A stretch of 54,432 bases of DNA, taken from contig JAUXRP010000034.1 in assembly GCA_030681675.1 (NCBI GenBank), positions 1-54,432 of the forward strand. The letters are read 5' to 3'. The position numbers and the translations under genes were made by a program. Origin of the DNA: Candidatus Planktophila sp. Its GTDB lineage: Bacteria > Actinomycetota > Actinomycetes > Nanopelagicales > Nanopelagicaceae. The notes under the pieces are model-generated. The model was not told the origin of the DNA. It worked only from the letters and a program-made list of their open reading frames with translations, and did no database searches. Shown here piece after piece: positions 24,411-32,466 of this stretch (positions within the stretch are counted from its first letter, which is position 1; the number at the start of each line of letters is the position of its first letter).

Positions 24411-24942
24411 GGGAGTGGTCGGATATCCCGGCACAGGGAAAACATACTATGCACTCGATCGCGCGATGAAAGAAATGGCTAAAGGTCGTCCGGTCTATGC
24501 CAATTTTGCTATTGAAGGTGCGAAAAGTATTACTCCTCAATCCATGTTTGATGTTGAGCCAGGGGCAGTAATCATTTTAGATGAGGCTCAAAACTGGTTC
24601 GGCTCGCGTAACTGGAGAGAATTTGGAAATGCTTACATGGAGTTTTTTTCTCAAACTCGCAAGAAGGAGTACACCCTTATATGGCTTTCACAAGATGTTT
24701 CTTCTGTTGATAAAACTATTCGCGATCGAACTAATATAATTCACAGAATGGATTCATGGTGGGGGGCTTTATTCGGTCACCCTCTATTTTTCACTGTTAA
24801 GACTTATAATGGAGCAAAGAACGTGGATAAAGAAAAATTTCTTGCAACGACTTCATGGATATGGTTTAAAATGTCTGTAGCTGAGAGTTACGATACCCAT
24901 GAAATTGTGGGTACTCGATTAGTAGATGGGATTAGACCGTGA
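24403..24942 (+). CDS. Zot/pI-type assembly ATPase
   Basis: The hallmark inovirus morphogenesis protein. Walker A GYPGTGKT lies at residues 7-14, Walker B VIILDEAQNWF follows at about 55-65, and the FSQTRKKEYTLIWLSQDVSSVDKTIRDRT stretch is the conserved Zot signature. It powers extrusion of the virion through the membrane. It is only 179 residues and has no membrane helix, whereas Ff pI (348) has a central helix and an outer domain. The next gene starts in a GTGA overlap and supplies two membrane segments, so pI function may be split between two proteins here. Confidence 0.9.
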   Translation: MIEGVVGYPGTGKTYYALDRAMKEMAKGRPVYANFAIEGAKSITPQSMFDVEPGAVIILDEAQNWFGSRNWREFGNAYMEFFSQTRKKEYTLIWLSQDVSSVDKTIRDRTNIIHRMDSWWGALFGHPLFFTVKTYNGAKNVDKEKFLATTSWIWFKMSVAESYDTHEIVGTRLVDGIRP

Positions 24943-25451
24943 ACATTAAAAGCAACAAAGCCTCATCACCTATAATTTATGCACTAGTAGCGGGTCTAGG
25001 GCTCGGAATTGCATATGGCGTGGTAAAATCATTTAACATGAGCCTAATTGCTCAAATTATGACCTTAGGCACTATTTGCCTCATTCAATGGTTAATCTAT
25101 AGGCAAGGCGCTTCCTCATCGTATGCGACGGCTCAATCATGGGCACAAGCCCAAGTTGATATTGCATTAGAGATCACGAATACGGCAACTGCTAAAGCAA
25201 ATGCTCTCTCTAACGCACTCTCAATGGCGATTGCTTCGGCAAATGCTCAGGCAAATAACGCTCTAACCGTCAATATGCCTGAATTAAGTGTAGAAATGAT
25301 AACTAAGGCTCTAGAAATGAAAGAGGCACAGAATGCAACATTCGATGCACAACTCATTGAAATGGCAGTGGCAGAATTCAAGGCGGAAAAATCTCCAACT
25401 CTGCGGAATAACACCGATCCACAAAGACGGCCTGATTTATTTATCGGCTAG
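24939..25451 (+). CDS. Membrane protein with coiled-coil-like tail, assembly partner candidate
   Basis: 170 residues starting with GTG in the overlap with the pI gene. Two membrane segments (about 10-28 and 35-53) are followed by a long Ala/Asn/Gln-rich helical tail (about 60-150) and a polar end. No family recognised. Coupling to the ATPase suggests it anchors it in the membrane or replaces the missing membrane half of pI (or pXI). The last 119 bases are shared in another frame with the rep gene. Confidence 0.65.
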   Translation: MNIKSNKASSPIIYALVAGLGLGIAYGVVKSFNMSLIAQIMTLGTICLIQWLIYRQGASSSYATAQSWAQAQVDIALEITNTATAKANALSNALSMAIASANAQANNALTVNMPELSVEMITKALEMKEAQNATFDAQLIEMAVAEFKAEKSPTLRNNTDPQRRPDLFIG

Positions 25452-26241
25452 GGGAGAAGGAACGGCAATAATCTCAGGATTAATGCGCTGCCAATCTCCT
25501 TCATCTTGTGTGGTCTGCTCCTCTGCTATTGCTAAAGCCCGGGGGGAGTGGCTTACCGATGTTTTTGTCTCTGCCGACTCTATGGGCATGCATATCTCTA
25601 TGTTGACTCTCACAGTTCGCCATAATCGTCATCAGCCTTTAAGTGACCTGTTAAAGGCTATGGAGAGTGCATATACGAACGTTCAAGCCACGCAAGCCTA
25701 TAAAAAATTAAGGGTTAAATATCGAGCGAAATTTGTAAGAGTATTAGAAGTAACTCATGGGAAAAACGGTTGGCATCCACATTTCCATATAGCGATAATT
25801 CATGATCGTGGGGTGGATTATCAGGATTTTCGTATGGAATTACAGCGAATATGGATTAAGAACCTAACAAGAGCAGGTTTAGAAGCGCCTTTACCTGATG
25901 TAGCGGTAAACATTGTTGAAAACGCTTCAAATGAGCAAAGAAGTTGGTATTTGACTAAAGCAAGCGGTATGTCAAGCCTAGAGTTCACATCTAAGGGCTC
26001 AAAACGTGCCTCGAATGGCAATTTAGGCATTTGGCAGGTTCATGCTTTAGCTGTAGAGGGTGACCCAGTGGCAAAACTTAACTGGCTCGAATATGAGAAA
26101 GCAATAATTGGCAAGAGAATTATTTCGCCAAGTCGCGGAATGGCAGACTTCTTCGGTGTAGAGTGGAAAGCAGACAAGGCTATAGCCATAGACCAACTGC
26201 TCTCAGAGGATTCTCAGATGCCGATAAGTTACATTATGTAA
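25333..26241 (+). CDS. Rolling-circle replication initiator Rep (Rep_1), truncated by integration
   Basis: An HUH-type initiator of the pUB110/Rep_1 family. An N-terminal Cys cluster (C24, C53, C59, C62) is followed by motif 1 SMLTLTVRH (89-97), motif 2 WHPHFHIAI (His148, 150, 152) and motif 3 WYLTK (Tyr206, Lys209). The downstream EYEKAIIGKRIISPSRGMADFFG is typical of actinobacterial members. Rep nicks the double-strand origin to start rolling-circle copying. The frame crosses the right att repeat: the last two codons and stop come from host DNA, and the true 110-residue C-terminus lies at the left end of the prophage. GAGG lies a few bases before the ATG; the start overlaps the preceding gene by 119 bases. 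Confidence 0.88.
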   Translation: MQHSMHNSLKWQWQNSRRKNLQLCGITPIHKDGLIYLSARGEGTAIISGLMRCQSPSSCVVCSSAIAKARGEWLTDVFVSADSMGMHISMLTLTVRHNRHQPLSDLLKAMESAYTNVQATQAYKKLRVKYRAKFVRVLEVTHGKNGWHPHFHIAIIHDRGVDYQDFRMELQRIWIKNLTRAGLEAPLPDVAVNIVENASNEQRSWYLTKASGMSSLEFTSKGSKRASNGNLGIWQVHALAVEGDPVAKLNWLEYEKAIIGKRIISPSRGMADFFGVEWKADKAIAIDQLLSEDSQMPISYIM

Positions 26242-26244
26242 AGT
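26217..26244 (+). other. attR / chromosomal dif site
   Basis: Read as XerC-side arm GATGCCGATAA, centre GTTACA, XerD-side arm TTATGTAAAGT, it matches the actinobacterial dif consensus as I recall it (rCCGATAAT-nn-ACATTATGT-CAA-nT) at nearly every fixed base and aligns with E. coli dif (TTATG in the XerD arm, CATAA/GATAA in the XerC arm). The XerD arm is host DNA. The pre-integration dif was therefore ATCGCCGATAA + GTTACA + TTATGTAAAGT, lying between the convergent lnt and gcvP stops. Confidence 0.85.
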
Positions 26245-26283
26245 AATCCAAAGAGGTTAAGAAGATCTGCAATTCAACCCCTT

Positions 26284-29133
26284 CTACCGATAATCATCCA
26301 ATGGAGTGCAGGCACAGATCAAATTGCGGTCTCCATGAGCCCCATCGATACGAGAAACCGGCGGCCAATACTTCATCCGAGAGCCAATCGACTCACCAGG
26401 AACAAGACCATCGGATAGAACGGGATATCCGCCCCGTTCACGGCTGTACTCCCTCTCCCACTCGGTGGAAACCATAGAGAGGGCTGTGTGAGGCGCATGG
26501 CGCAATGCTGAGCCTTCAACGCTCACCTTTCCATCGATTATCTCTTGAATCTCAGCGCGAATCGAGATCATCGCATCGATAAAGCGGTGAATCTCGGCGC
26601 TATCCTCTGATTCGGTTGGTTCAATCATCAAAGTACCGGCTACAGGGAAAGACATGGTTGGGGCGTGGAAACCGTAATCCATCAACCTCTTGGCAATATC
26701 ATCGACGGTGACACCTGACTCTTTAGTTAGTCCACGAATATCCAGGATGCATTCGTGAGCAACACGTCCATTGGCACCGGCATAGAGCACTGGATAGGAG
26801 TCCTGAAGGCGCGCAGCGATGTAGTTGGCAGAGAGAATTGCCACCTGCGTCGAATGCGTTAGGCCCGCTCCCCCTAACAAGCGAATATATGCCCAGGAGA
26901 TTGGCAAGACGCTTGCTGAACCAAATGGCGCAGCTGAAATTGGTCCTGGTCCAGTCGATGGTCCAGCCAATGGATCCATTGGATGATTCGGCAAGAATGG
27001 AGCAAGGTGGGCACGAGAGATAACTGGACCTACACCAGGGCCCCCTCCACCGTGCGGAATCGCAAAGGTTTTATGGAGATTGAGGTGAGAGACATCGGCA
27101 CCAAATTTTCCGGGCTGTGCAACACCAACCAGTGCATTCAAGTTAGCACCGTCAACGTAGACCTGACCGCCAGCATCATGTACCAATGCACAAATTTCAG
27201 AGACAGCTGTTTCGAAGACTCCATGAGTAGATGGATAAGTGATCATTAATGCAGCTAGATCTCTCCCATACTCGGCTATTTTCTGTTTAAGATCTTCCAC
27301 AGAAACATTTCCATTTGCGTCACACTCAACGACAACAACTTTCATTCCAGCCATGACAGCCGAGGCTGCATTTGTTCCATGCGCACTTGATGGGATAAGG
27401 CAGATTTTTCGGTTTTGATCTCCATGTGAATCATGGAAATTTCTAATCGCAAGTAAGCCTGCAAACTCCCCTTGACTTCCCGCATTAGGTTGCAAAGAAA
27501 CTGCGTCATATCCAGTAATTGCTATGAGCCAGTCGGACAACTGTTGAATCAATTTACGAGATCCAGCGTTCTGATCAGCCGGTGCAAATGGATGCAATGA
27601 AGAAAACTCTGGCCACGAAACCGCTTCCATCTCGGTAACAGCATTGAGTTTCATTGTGCACGAACCTAAAGGAATCATTGTTCGATCGAGTGCCAAATCC
27701 TTATCGGCTAAGTTGCGTAGATAACGCATCATGCCCGTCTCACTGTGATTCGTATTAAATACTGGATGGGTTAAGTATTTGCTTGTACGTAGGAACTTTG
27801 CAGGGATTTCCTGCCCCTCAACATCCTTTATACCTAAAATCGAAAGAACATCAGCGAAAACCTCTTCAGTTGTCTCTTCATCAAAGGAGACTCGTATCTC
27901 GGTGTCGCTAATTCTTGCAAAGTTAATGCCTTTAGCAATCGCTTTTTGGTGAATGGTTTTAGCATCTTTGACAACGATGTGAACGGTATCGAAAACAACA
28001 TCATCTCCATTATTTGTTGCAGCATAAAGGCGAGATGCAAAACCATGCACTCTCTCTGCAATGTGTCTCAGACCAACAGGTCCATGCCACATTGCATAGA
28101 AAGCACTCATGTTTGCCAAAAGAACTTGTGCTGTGCAGATATTTGAAGTCGCCTTATCACGTCGAATATGCTGTTCTCGAGTTTGTAGTGCTAAGCGAAA
28201 GGCTGGTTTTCCAGTTGCATCAATGCTTTGACCCACAAGTCGTCCGGGCATTGAACGTTCAAGTCCGCTACGCACCGCCAAGAAGCCGGCGTGTGGGCCG
28301 CCGAATCCCATTGGCACTCCAAAGCGTTGAGAAGTTCCGACAGCGATATCAGCTCCCCACTCCCCTGGAGCTTTCAACAGTGTCAATGCAAGAAGATCAG
28401 TTGCCGCAATAACTAATGCATCCCGTGAATGGGCGTATTCAGCAAAGTTCGTATAATCAATAACAGTTCCAGTTGTGTCTGGGTATTGCAGCAGGGCACC
28501 AAAGAATTCGCCCTCATACCCATCTCGAACCACATGACCAGAATCGATTTCAACTACCGTAATGCCTTGCGGCTTTGCGCGCGTGCGCACAACTGCCTTT
28601 GTTTGAGGGTGAACATGCTCTTCAATTAAAAAGACAGCGTTATCGCTTAGCTTAGAAGCGCGCCTGGCAAGACCCATCGCCTCCGCTGCGGCCGTACCTT
28701 CATCAAGCATCGATGCATTTGAAATATCAAGTGATGTTAACTCGCAGATCATTGTTTGAAAAGCAAAGAGAGCCTCTAGGCGACCCTGAGATATTTCAGG
28801 TTGATACGGCGTATATGCGGTGTACCAGGCTGGATTTTCTAAAACATTTCTCTTGATAACTGGTGGAATAATAGTTCCGTAATATCCAGTTCCAATTAAG
28901 GAGCGGAAAACTTTATTCTCCGATGCAATTGAACGCAGTTCTGCAATAACGTCAACTTCACTTTTCGCACTCTCTAGAGCCTGTTCGATAACTCCATGTA
29001 TCGCGATATTTGATGGAACAACATCACGGATAAAGGAGGCAAGATCTGCATATCCAAGCGCCTGCAACATTGCCGTTTCATCACTTGAAGATGGTCCTAT
29101 ATGGCGGCGCGAAAAAGAGTCATAGTCAGTCAT
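26284..29133 (-). CDS. gcvP: Glycine dehydrogenase (decarboxylating), P-protein
   Basis: The PLP enzyme of the glycine cleavage system, fused N- and C-halves, about 950 residues as usual. SRRHIGPSS is the typical start, the PLP Lys is in [16 protein letters not shown] (around residue 686), and the C-terminal [22 protein letters not shown] is conserved. It decarboxylates glycine and loads aminomethyl on GcvH, whose gene lies 2.8 kb upstream in the same direction. I chose the ATG two codons inside a possible GTG start. gcvT is not in the window. Confidence 0.96.
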   Translation of the reverse strand: MTDYDSFSRRHIGPSSSDETAMLQALGYADLASFIRDVVPSNIAIHGVIEQALESAKSEVDVIAELRSIASENKVFRSLIGTGYYGTIIPPVIKRNVLENPAWYTAYTPYQPEISQGRLEALFAFQTMICELTSLDISNASMLDEGTAAAEAMGLARRASKLSDNAVFLIEEHVHPQTKAVVRTRAKPQGITVVEIDSGHVVRDGYEGEFFGALLQYPDTTGTVIDYTNFAEYAHSRDALVIAATDLLALTLLKAPGEWGADIAVGTSQRFGVPMGFGGPHAGFLAVRSGLERSMPGRLVGQSIDATGKPAFRLALQTREQHIRRDKATSNICTAQVLLANMSAFYAMWHGPVGLRHIAERVHGFASRLYAATNNGDDVVFDTVHIVVKDAKTIHQKAIAKGINFARISDTEIRVSFDEETTEEVFADVLSILGIKDVEGQEIPAKFLRTSKYLTHPVFNTNHSETGMMRYLRNLADKDLALDRTMIPLGSCTMKLNAVTEMEAVSWPEFSSLHPFAPADQNAGSRKLIQQLSDWLIAITGYDAVSLQPNAGSQGEFAGLLAIRNFHDSHGDQNRKICLIPSSAHGTNAASAVMAGMKVVVVECDANGNVSVEDLKQKIAEYGRDLAALMITYPSTHGVFETAVSEICALVHDAGGQVYVDGANLNALVGVAQPGKFGADVSHLNLHKTFAIPHGGGGPGVGPVISRAHLAPFLPNHPMDPLAGPSTGPGPISAAPFGSASVLPISWAYIRLLGGAGLTHSTQVAILSANYIAARLQDSYPVLYAGANGRVAHECILDIRGLTKESGVTVDDIAKRLMDYGFHAPTMSFPVAGTLMIEPTESEDSAEIHRFIDAMISIRAEIQEIIDGKVSVEGSALRHAPHTALSMVSTEWEREYSRERGGYPVLSDGLVPGESIGSRMKYWPPVSRIDGAHGDRNLICACTPLDDYR

Positions 29134-29152
29134 GAGCACAGACTATGGTGAA

Positions 29153-29653
29153 TTAAGCCCCTTTGCTCTTACGTCTAAGCGAGAGCTCATCGTTATCTTG
29201 GCCACTAATAATCTGCCCGTTGATCTCACCTTGCAGCATGAGAAGTGAGCCTTCGACCTCGTGCCAGACTTTTCCAACGGCGATTCCAAATACGCCCTGG
29301 CCCCCGGCCAGTAGATCGATAATCTCATCTGAACTTGTGCACTCATAAATGGAGGCACCATCGCTCATTAAAGTAATTCTCTCTAAATCGGTCACTCCCC
29401 TAGTGCGTAGATGATCGACTGCGGTGCGGATGTTTTGAAGTGAGACCCCAGCATCTAATAATCGTTTTACAATCTTCAACACTAAAATGTCTCGGAAGCC
29501 ATACAACCGTTGAGTTCCTGAACCGCTTGCAGTTCTGACGCTCGGTTCGACTAAATATGTACGAGCCCAGTAATCCAATTGACGGTATGTGATACCTGCC
29601 GCCGAGCATGCAGTTGCACCTCGATAACCGATCTCTGACTCTTGGGAAACCAC
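29153..29653 (-). CDS. MerR-family regulator (Rv1830-like)
   Basis: Winged-helix MerR regulator with the signature GYRGATACSAAGITYRQLDYWART and RLYGFRDILVLKIVKRLLDAGVSL. The C-terminal half (IYECTSSDEIIDLLAGGQGVFGIAVGKVW) is the conserved ligand or dimer domain of the Rv1830 group. It starts with GTG and is shorter at the N-terminus than mycobacterial homologues. The order gcvP - Rv1830-like - nuclease - ftsR - garA - gcvH matches Rv1832-Rv1826 in M. tuberculosis. Confidence 0.88.
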   Translation of the reverse strand: MVSQESEIGYRGATACSAAGITYRQLDYWARTYLVEPSVRTASGSGTQRLYGFRDILVLKIVKRLLDAGVSLQNIRTAVDHLRTRGVTDLERITLMSDGASIYECTSSDEIIDLLAGGQGVFGIAVGKVWHEVEGSLLMLQGEINGQIISGQDNDELSLRRKSKGA

Positions 29654-29730
29654 CTGCTGCTCGATTCTCTTGGGGAGTATTCGTAAATCTAAAGCAGTTT
29701 CGCGCTGCTTACAATGACCGACACGTTTGA

Positions 29731-29747
29731 AACCTCTACTTGAGGTT
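29731..29747. promoter_or_regulatory. Palindrome upstream of MerR gene, candidate operator
   Basis: AACCTC-TACTT-GAGGTT, a perfect 6-bp inverted repeat in the gap before the Rv1830-like gene, resembling the CCTC/GAGG operators of MerR-family regulators. It could instead be a weak terminator of the nuclease gene, as no good T-run follows. Confidence 0.4.
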
Positions 29748-29760
29748 GAGAGTTTTCAAC

Positions 29761-30249
29761 CTATCCTGCAAAGTCCTCAGGGCTAATCTCATCTAGAAAG
29801 GCTCTAAAACGCTCCACCTCTTGATTCTCACCCCCGCTTTCAACTGGAATTTCAATCCCGGCCTCATCGAGTAGCTCGGCGCTTACCAAGATATTGCTAT
29901 GAGTGCGAAGGGCAAGTGCAATGGCATCAGAGGGCCTAGCAGAAATGTTCAGTGCCGTACCTGAACTCTCCCGAATCAGAAGAGTGGAGTAGAAAACTCC
30001 GGATTTCACTTCAGTTATATGAACGGCGGTTAATGTCGCATCCATGGCTTCAACTATTTCGCGCATCAAATCATGGGTTAATGGACGTGGTGGTATGAGA
30101 CCTTGCTGAGCAAAGGCGATCGCAGTTGCCTCATTAGCACCGACCCAAATAGGTAAAAATCGTGAGCCATCGATCTCTTTCAATAACACTATCGGTTGAT
30201 TAGATGGCATCTCAACGCGAACTCCGACAACTTCCATTCCAATAAACAT
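29761..30249 (-). CDS. Bifunctional nuclease family protein (Rv1829-like)
   Basis: A BFN-domain protein: MEVVGVRVEMPSNQPIVLLKE, LPIWVGANEATAIAFAQQG and ISARPSDAIALALRTHSNI are the conserved segments; a short acidic tail follows. The family is named for a plant nuclease, but the bacterial role is unproven. I start at ATG 30249; a longer frame (30279) would extend 26 bases into ftsR and adds residues not typical of the family. Overlap or near contact with ftsR suggests an operon. Confidence 0.85.
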   Translation of the reverse strand: MFIGMEVVGVRVEMPSNQPIVLLKEIDGSRFLPIWVGANEATAIAFAQQGLIPPRPLTHDLMREIVEAMDATLTAVHITEVKSGVFYSTLLIRESSGTALNISARPSDAIALALRTHSNILVSAELLDEAGIEIPVESGGENQEVERFRAFLDEISPEDFAG

Positions 30250-30253
30250 ATAG

Positions 30254-30973
30254 TTACGAGCGAAGTCGGTGCAAACCACCGCGAACTAACGCGGCATGTA
30301 GACGAATTGATAGAGATGCAATCTCTTTTTGTACCTCTTCTGCACGAGCCTTTGCCTCACTGGATTTCTGTCTCGTCAATGGCGTTATGACCTGCTCAAT
30401 TAAGCCTATTTCGCGATCGGCGGCAGATTTAAAAGATCGCAAATGTCTAGCCTCAATACCAAAACTAGCCATTTCAGTAACAGCCTTGGCGATGGCCAAA
30501 GCATCCCCATCGTAATGGCGCCCACGTGGGGCGATCAATCCATAGCTTTCAAGTTCAACAAGCTGCTCATCGTTAATTCCCGAATTTTTTAAAAGTTCAT
30601 CACGAGATAAGCGCATCTCACTCGGTTGTGCAAATGCGCTAGGCGCCATGGTCCCATCAACGGTAGCCAAAGAGATAGCAGGGTGTGCTACGCCTCCAAT
30701 AGCGGCCGGCTGTAAACCTCGATCCATCGCATCGAGATTCTCTTTAATTATTTTCAGCGGAAGATATTGATCGCGTTGTGCAAGAAGGACATATCGAAGT
30801 CGCTCTAAATCTGATGTTGTGAATTTTCGATAGCCAGAAGGAGTTCGCTGTGGCTCAATTAATCCCTCTGATTCTAGAAAACGAATCTTAGAGATCGTAA
30901 TATCTGAAAAGTCGCCCCTCAAGCGGTTAAGAACCTCGCCAATTGATAGGTAGGCCCGCGCTGGAACTGCCAT
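30254..30973 (-). CDS. ftsR: MerR-family regulator FtsR (Rv1828-like)
   Basis: Transcription regulator of the FtsR/Rv1828 group, which in corynebacteria activates ftsZ. The N-terminal MerR helix-turn-helix (LSIGEVLNRLRGDFSDITISKIRFLE, then GLIEPQRTPSGYRKF) is followed by an effector-type domain (LSRDELLKNSGINDEQLVELESYGLI), as in the family. Length 239. It lies between garA and the nuclease gene in the conserved order. Confidence 0.9.
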   Translation of the reverse strand: MAVPARAYLSIGEVLNRLRGDFSDITISKIRFLESEGLIEPQRTPSGYRKFTTSDLERLRYVLLAQRDQYLPLKIIKENLDAMDRGLQPAAIGGVAHPAISLATVDGTMAPSAFAQPSEMRLSRDELLKNSGINDEQLVELESYGLIAPRGRHYDGDALAIAKAVTEMASFGIEARHLRSFKSAADREIGLIEQVITPLTRQKSSEAKARAEEVQKEIASLSIRLHAALVRGGLHRLRS

Positions 30974-31006
30974 TAGTACTCCCCTAACTCTCTATGTAAC
31001 TTCATT

Positions 31007-31465
31007 TTAATTCTTCGCACTTGTACTGCCGGTAACAAAGAGAAGGTGAAACTTTCCAATTTGAATCTCATCTCCTGAGCGAATTTCTATCTCATTTACC
31101 GACGTGCTATTTAAATAAGTTCCATTCAAAGATCCGCAGTCGCGTAAAAAATATCCCGAAGCGCTTTTTTCAATGACTGCATGTGATCTAGATACCGTTA
31201 CATCATCTAGGAATATCCCACTCTTCGGCGATCTCCCAATACTGATGCCATCTTTAGTTATTAAGTAGCGTGAGCCCTTGTTCTCTCCCCGATGAATTAA
31301 AACCATAGCTTTATCACCGGAAGATGATTGAATCTCTTCAATGACGGCGCGATCAACATCCTCTAACGAGGCTATGTACTCTTCAAGAATGCCTGCCGGT
31401 GAGAGAATGAACTCTCGTGGTGAAAGATGAAGTGCGGTAGTTAATTCATTTGGCGATTGCTCCAC
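31007..31465 (-). CDS. garA: FHA-domain metabolic regulator GarA/OdhI
   Basis: Phosphopeptide-binding protein that controls 2-oxoglutarate dehydrogenase and glutamate enzymes when phosphorylated by Ser/Thr kinases. The FHA core is GRSPKSGIFLDDVTVSRSHAVIEK and SLNGTYLN (about 75-130). The N-terminal Thr-Thr pair (LTTALHL) may be the kinase site, though the usual ETTS is not exact. I chose the GTG six bases after GGAGG; the frame could begin at TTG two codons earlier, but that would touch the ribosome site. Confidence 0.88.
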   Translation of the reverse strand: MEQSPNELTTALHLSPREFILSPAGILEEYIASLEDVDRAVIEEIQSSSGDKAMVLIHRGENKGSRYLITKDGISIGRSPKSGIFLDDVTVSRSHAVIEKSASGYFLRDCGSLNGTYLNSTSVNEIEIRSGDEIQIGKFHLLFVTGSTSAKN

Positions 31466-31491
31466 ATTCAACCTCCCTTATTTTTTTCACT

Positions 31492-31508
31492 CTCAACCTA
31501 AGGCTGAG
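31492..31508. promoter_or_regulatory. Palindrome in garA promoter, candidate MerR/FtsR operator
   Basis: CTCAACC-TAA-GGCTGAG, an inverted repeat with one mismatch lying 27-43 bases upstream of the garA start. It resembles the palindrome before the Rv1830-like gene (CCTC/GAGG half-sites), so one of the two MerR proteins encoded here may bind both. Confidence 0.4.
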
Positions 31509-31531
31509 ATTAAAGGGGTATTGCGCTTTGG

Positions 31532-31906
31532 TCAAGCCGTTAGTTCAGAGTAATCCTTTGCGCTCAGTAAATCTGAAGGGGCAGTACTCACTTCAATTTT
31601 TACCAACCAACCATCTCCGTAAGGATCGGAGTTGATTGATTCAGGAGTATTTGCTAGGGACTCATTTATCTCTGTAACTGTTCCAGTTACCGGCGCATAA
31701 ATTTCAGAGACAGATTTAGTTGATTCAACTTCGCCACATACTTTTCCAGAGTTTACAATTTCTCCTACCTTTGGAAGTTGAACATAGACGATATCACCGA
31801 GGGCGCCTTGAGCGTAGTCAGTAATTCCCATCGTGTATGTGTTTCCTTTCATAGAAACCCATTCATGCTCTTTGGTGTACTGTAAATTTTCAGGAGTTAA
31901 TGACAT
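31532..31906 (-). CDS. gcvH: Glycine cleavage system H protein
   Basis: Lipoyl carrier of the glycine cleavage system, 124 residues. The lipoyl Lys lies in GEVESTKSVSEIYAPVTG, and the N-terminal YTKEHEWV and C-terminal PYGDGWLVKIE are typical. It overlaps the upstream pgsA-type gene by 17 bases. It works with GcvP encoded in the same gene cluster. Confidence 0.95.
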   Translation of the reverse strand: MSLTPENLQYTKEHEWVSMKGNTYTMGITDYAQGALGDIVYVQLPKVGEIVNSGKVCGEVESTKSVSEIYAPVTGTVTEINESLANTPESINSDPYGDGWLVKIEVSTAPSDLLSAKDYSELTA

Positions 31907-32462
31907 GTCCGCCTCTTATCTGCGAAATAGCTTCGCGCGCATAACTTATACCTGTAGAAATGTAGAGGGCAATGCCCCAGATAGCAAAACTCCAGCCTAA
32001 GACGTAGGCCACATTTCCTAAATAATCTTCACTTTGCGCTAAGAGAATGAATGGAAATGCATACATAAGATTGAAGGTCGCCGCCTTTCCTAAATAGGTC
32101 ACGCGTAATGGACCATGGGCGTGTTTTTTTAGAATGATGGTTAAAACTCCCAGAACTACATCCCGTGTGATGAGGGCTACAAACATCCACCATGGCACGA
32201 TCTGGCGAATTAGAAAGGTAATTAATATGGCAAGAATATATAGTCGGTCAATTGCTGGATCGGCCAACTCACCAAAGCGCGATGTCTGCCCCCATGCTCT
32301 TGCTAACTTTCCATCAAAATAATCCGTTGCACCTCCGATAGCCAAAACTGCAATTGCCCATGCATCGGCGTGAAGTTCTAAAGTCAGATAGATGAATAGA
32401 GGAATACCGAGAAAACGCAGGAGAGTTAGAGCATTTGGAATCGTTATTAATGAGGTATTCAT
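31890..32462 (-). CDS. pgsA: CDP-alcohol phosphatidyltransferase (PgsA-like)
   Basis: Integral membrane enzyme that transfers a phosphatidyl group from CDP-diacylglycerol to an alcohol, probably glycerol-3-phosphate. The signature D-x2-DG-x2-AR-x8-G-x3-D-x3-D is seen in ATDYFDGKLARAWGQTSRFGELADPAIDR. About five membrane helices. I start at ATG 32462 (INPNALT-type N-terminus: LITIPNALTLLRFLGIPLF), four bases after the cmk-der stop; the longer open frame runs into cmk-der and is not supported. The exact alcohol could differ. Confidence 0.85.
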   Translation of the reverse strand: MNTSLITIPNALTLLRFLGIPLFIYLTLELHADAWAIAVLAIGGATDYFDGKLARAWGQTSRFGELADPAIDRLYILAILITFLIRQIVPWWMFVALITRDVVLGVLTIILKKHAHGPLRVTYLGKAATFNLMYAFPFILLAQSEDYLGNVAYVLGWSFAIWGIALYISTGISYAREAISQIRGGHVINS

Positions 32463-32466
32463 CGGC

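Larger units (their letters stand above)
18757..26233 (+). mobile_element. Inovirus (filamentous phage) prophage integrated at dif
   Basis: A 7.46-kb element bounded by the exact 14-bp direct repeat GCCGATAAGTTACA. Gene order from the left: 3' tail of rep, divergent small ORF, hairpin/promoter region, gV-like protein, small proteins, pVII/pIX-like peptides, pVIII-like coat protein, long pIII-like protein, second exported protein, pVI-like protein, zinc-finger peptide, small membrane protein, Zot/pI ATPase, membrane coiled-coil protein, rolling-circle rep. This follows Ff order (II-V-VII-IX-VIII-III-VI-I). No integrase is encoded, consistent with use of host Xer at dif, and no secretin, consistent with a host lacking an outer membrane. 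Nearly all ORFs overlap or abut, so it looks intact. Confidence 0.93.

Noticed and set aside
28014-28412. 132-codon plus-strand frame opposite gcvP
   Set aside because: Shadow of the strongly conserved gcvP reading frame.
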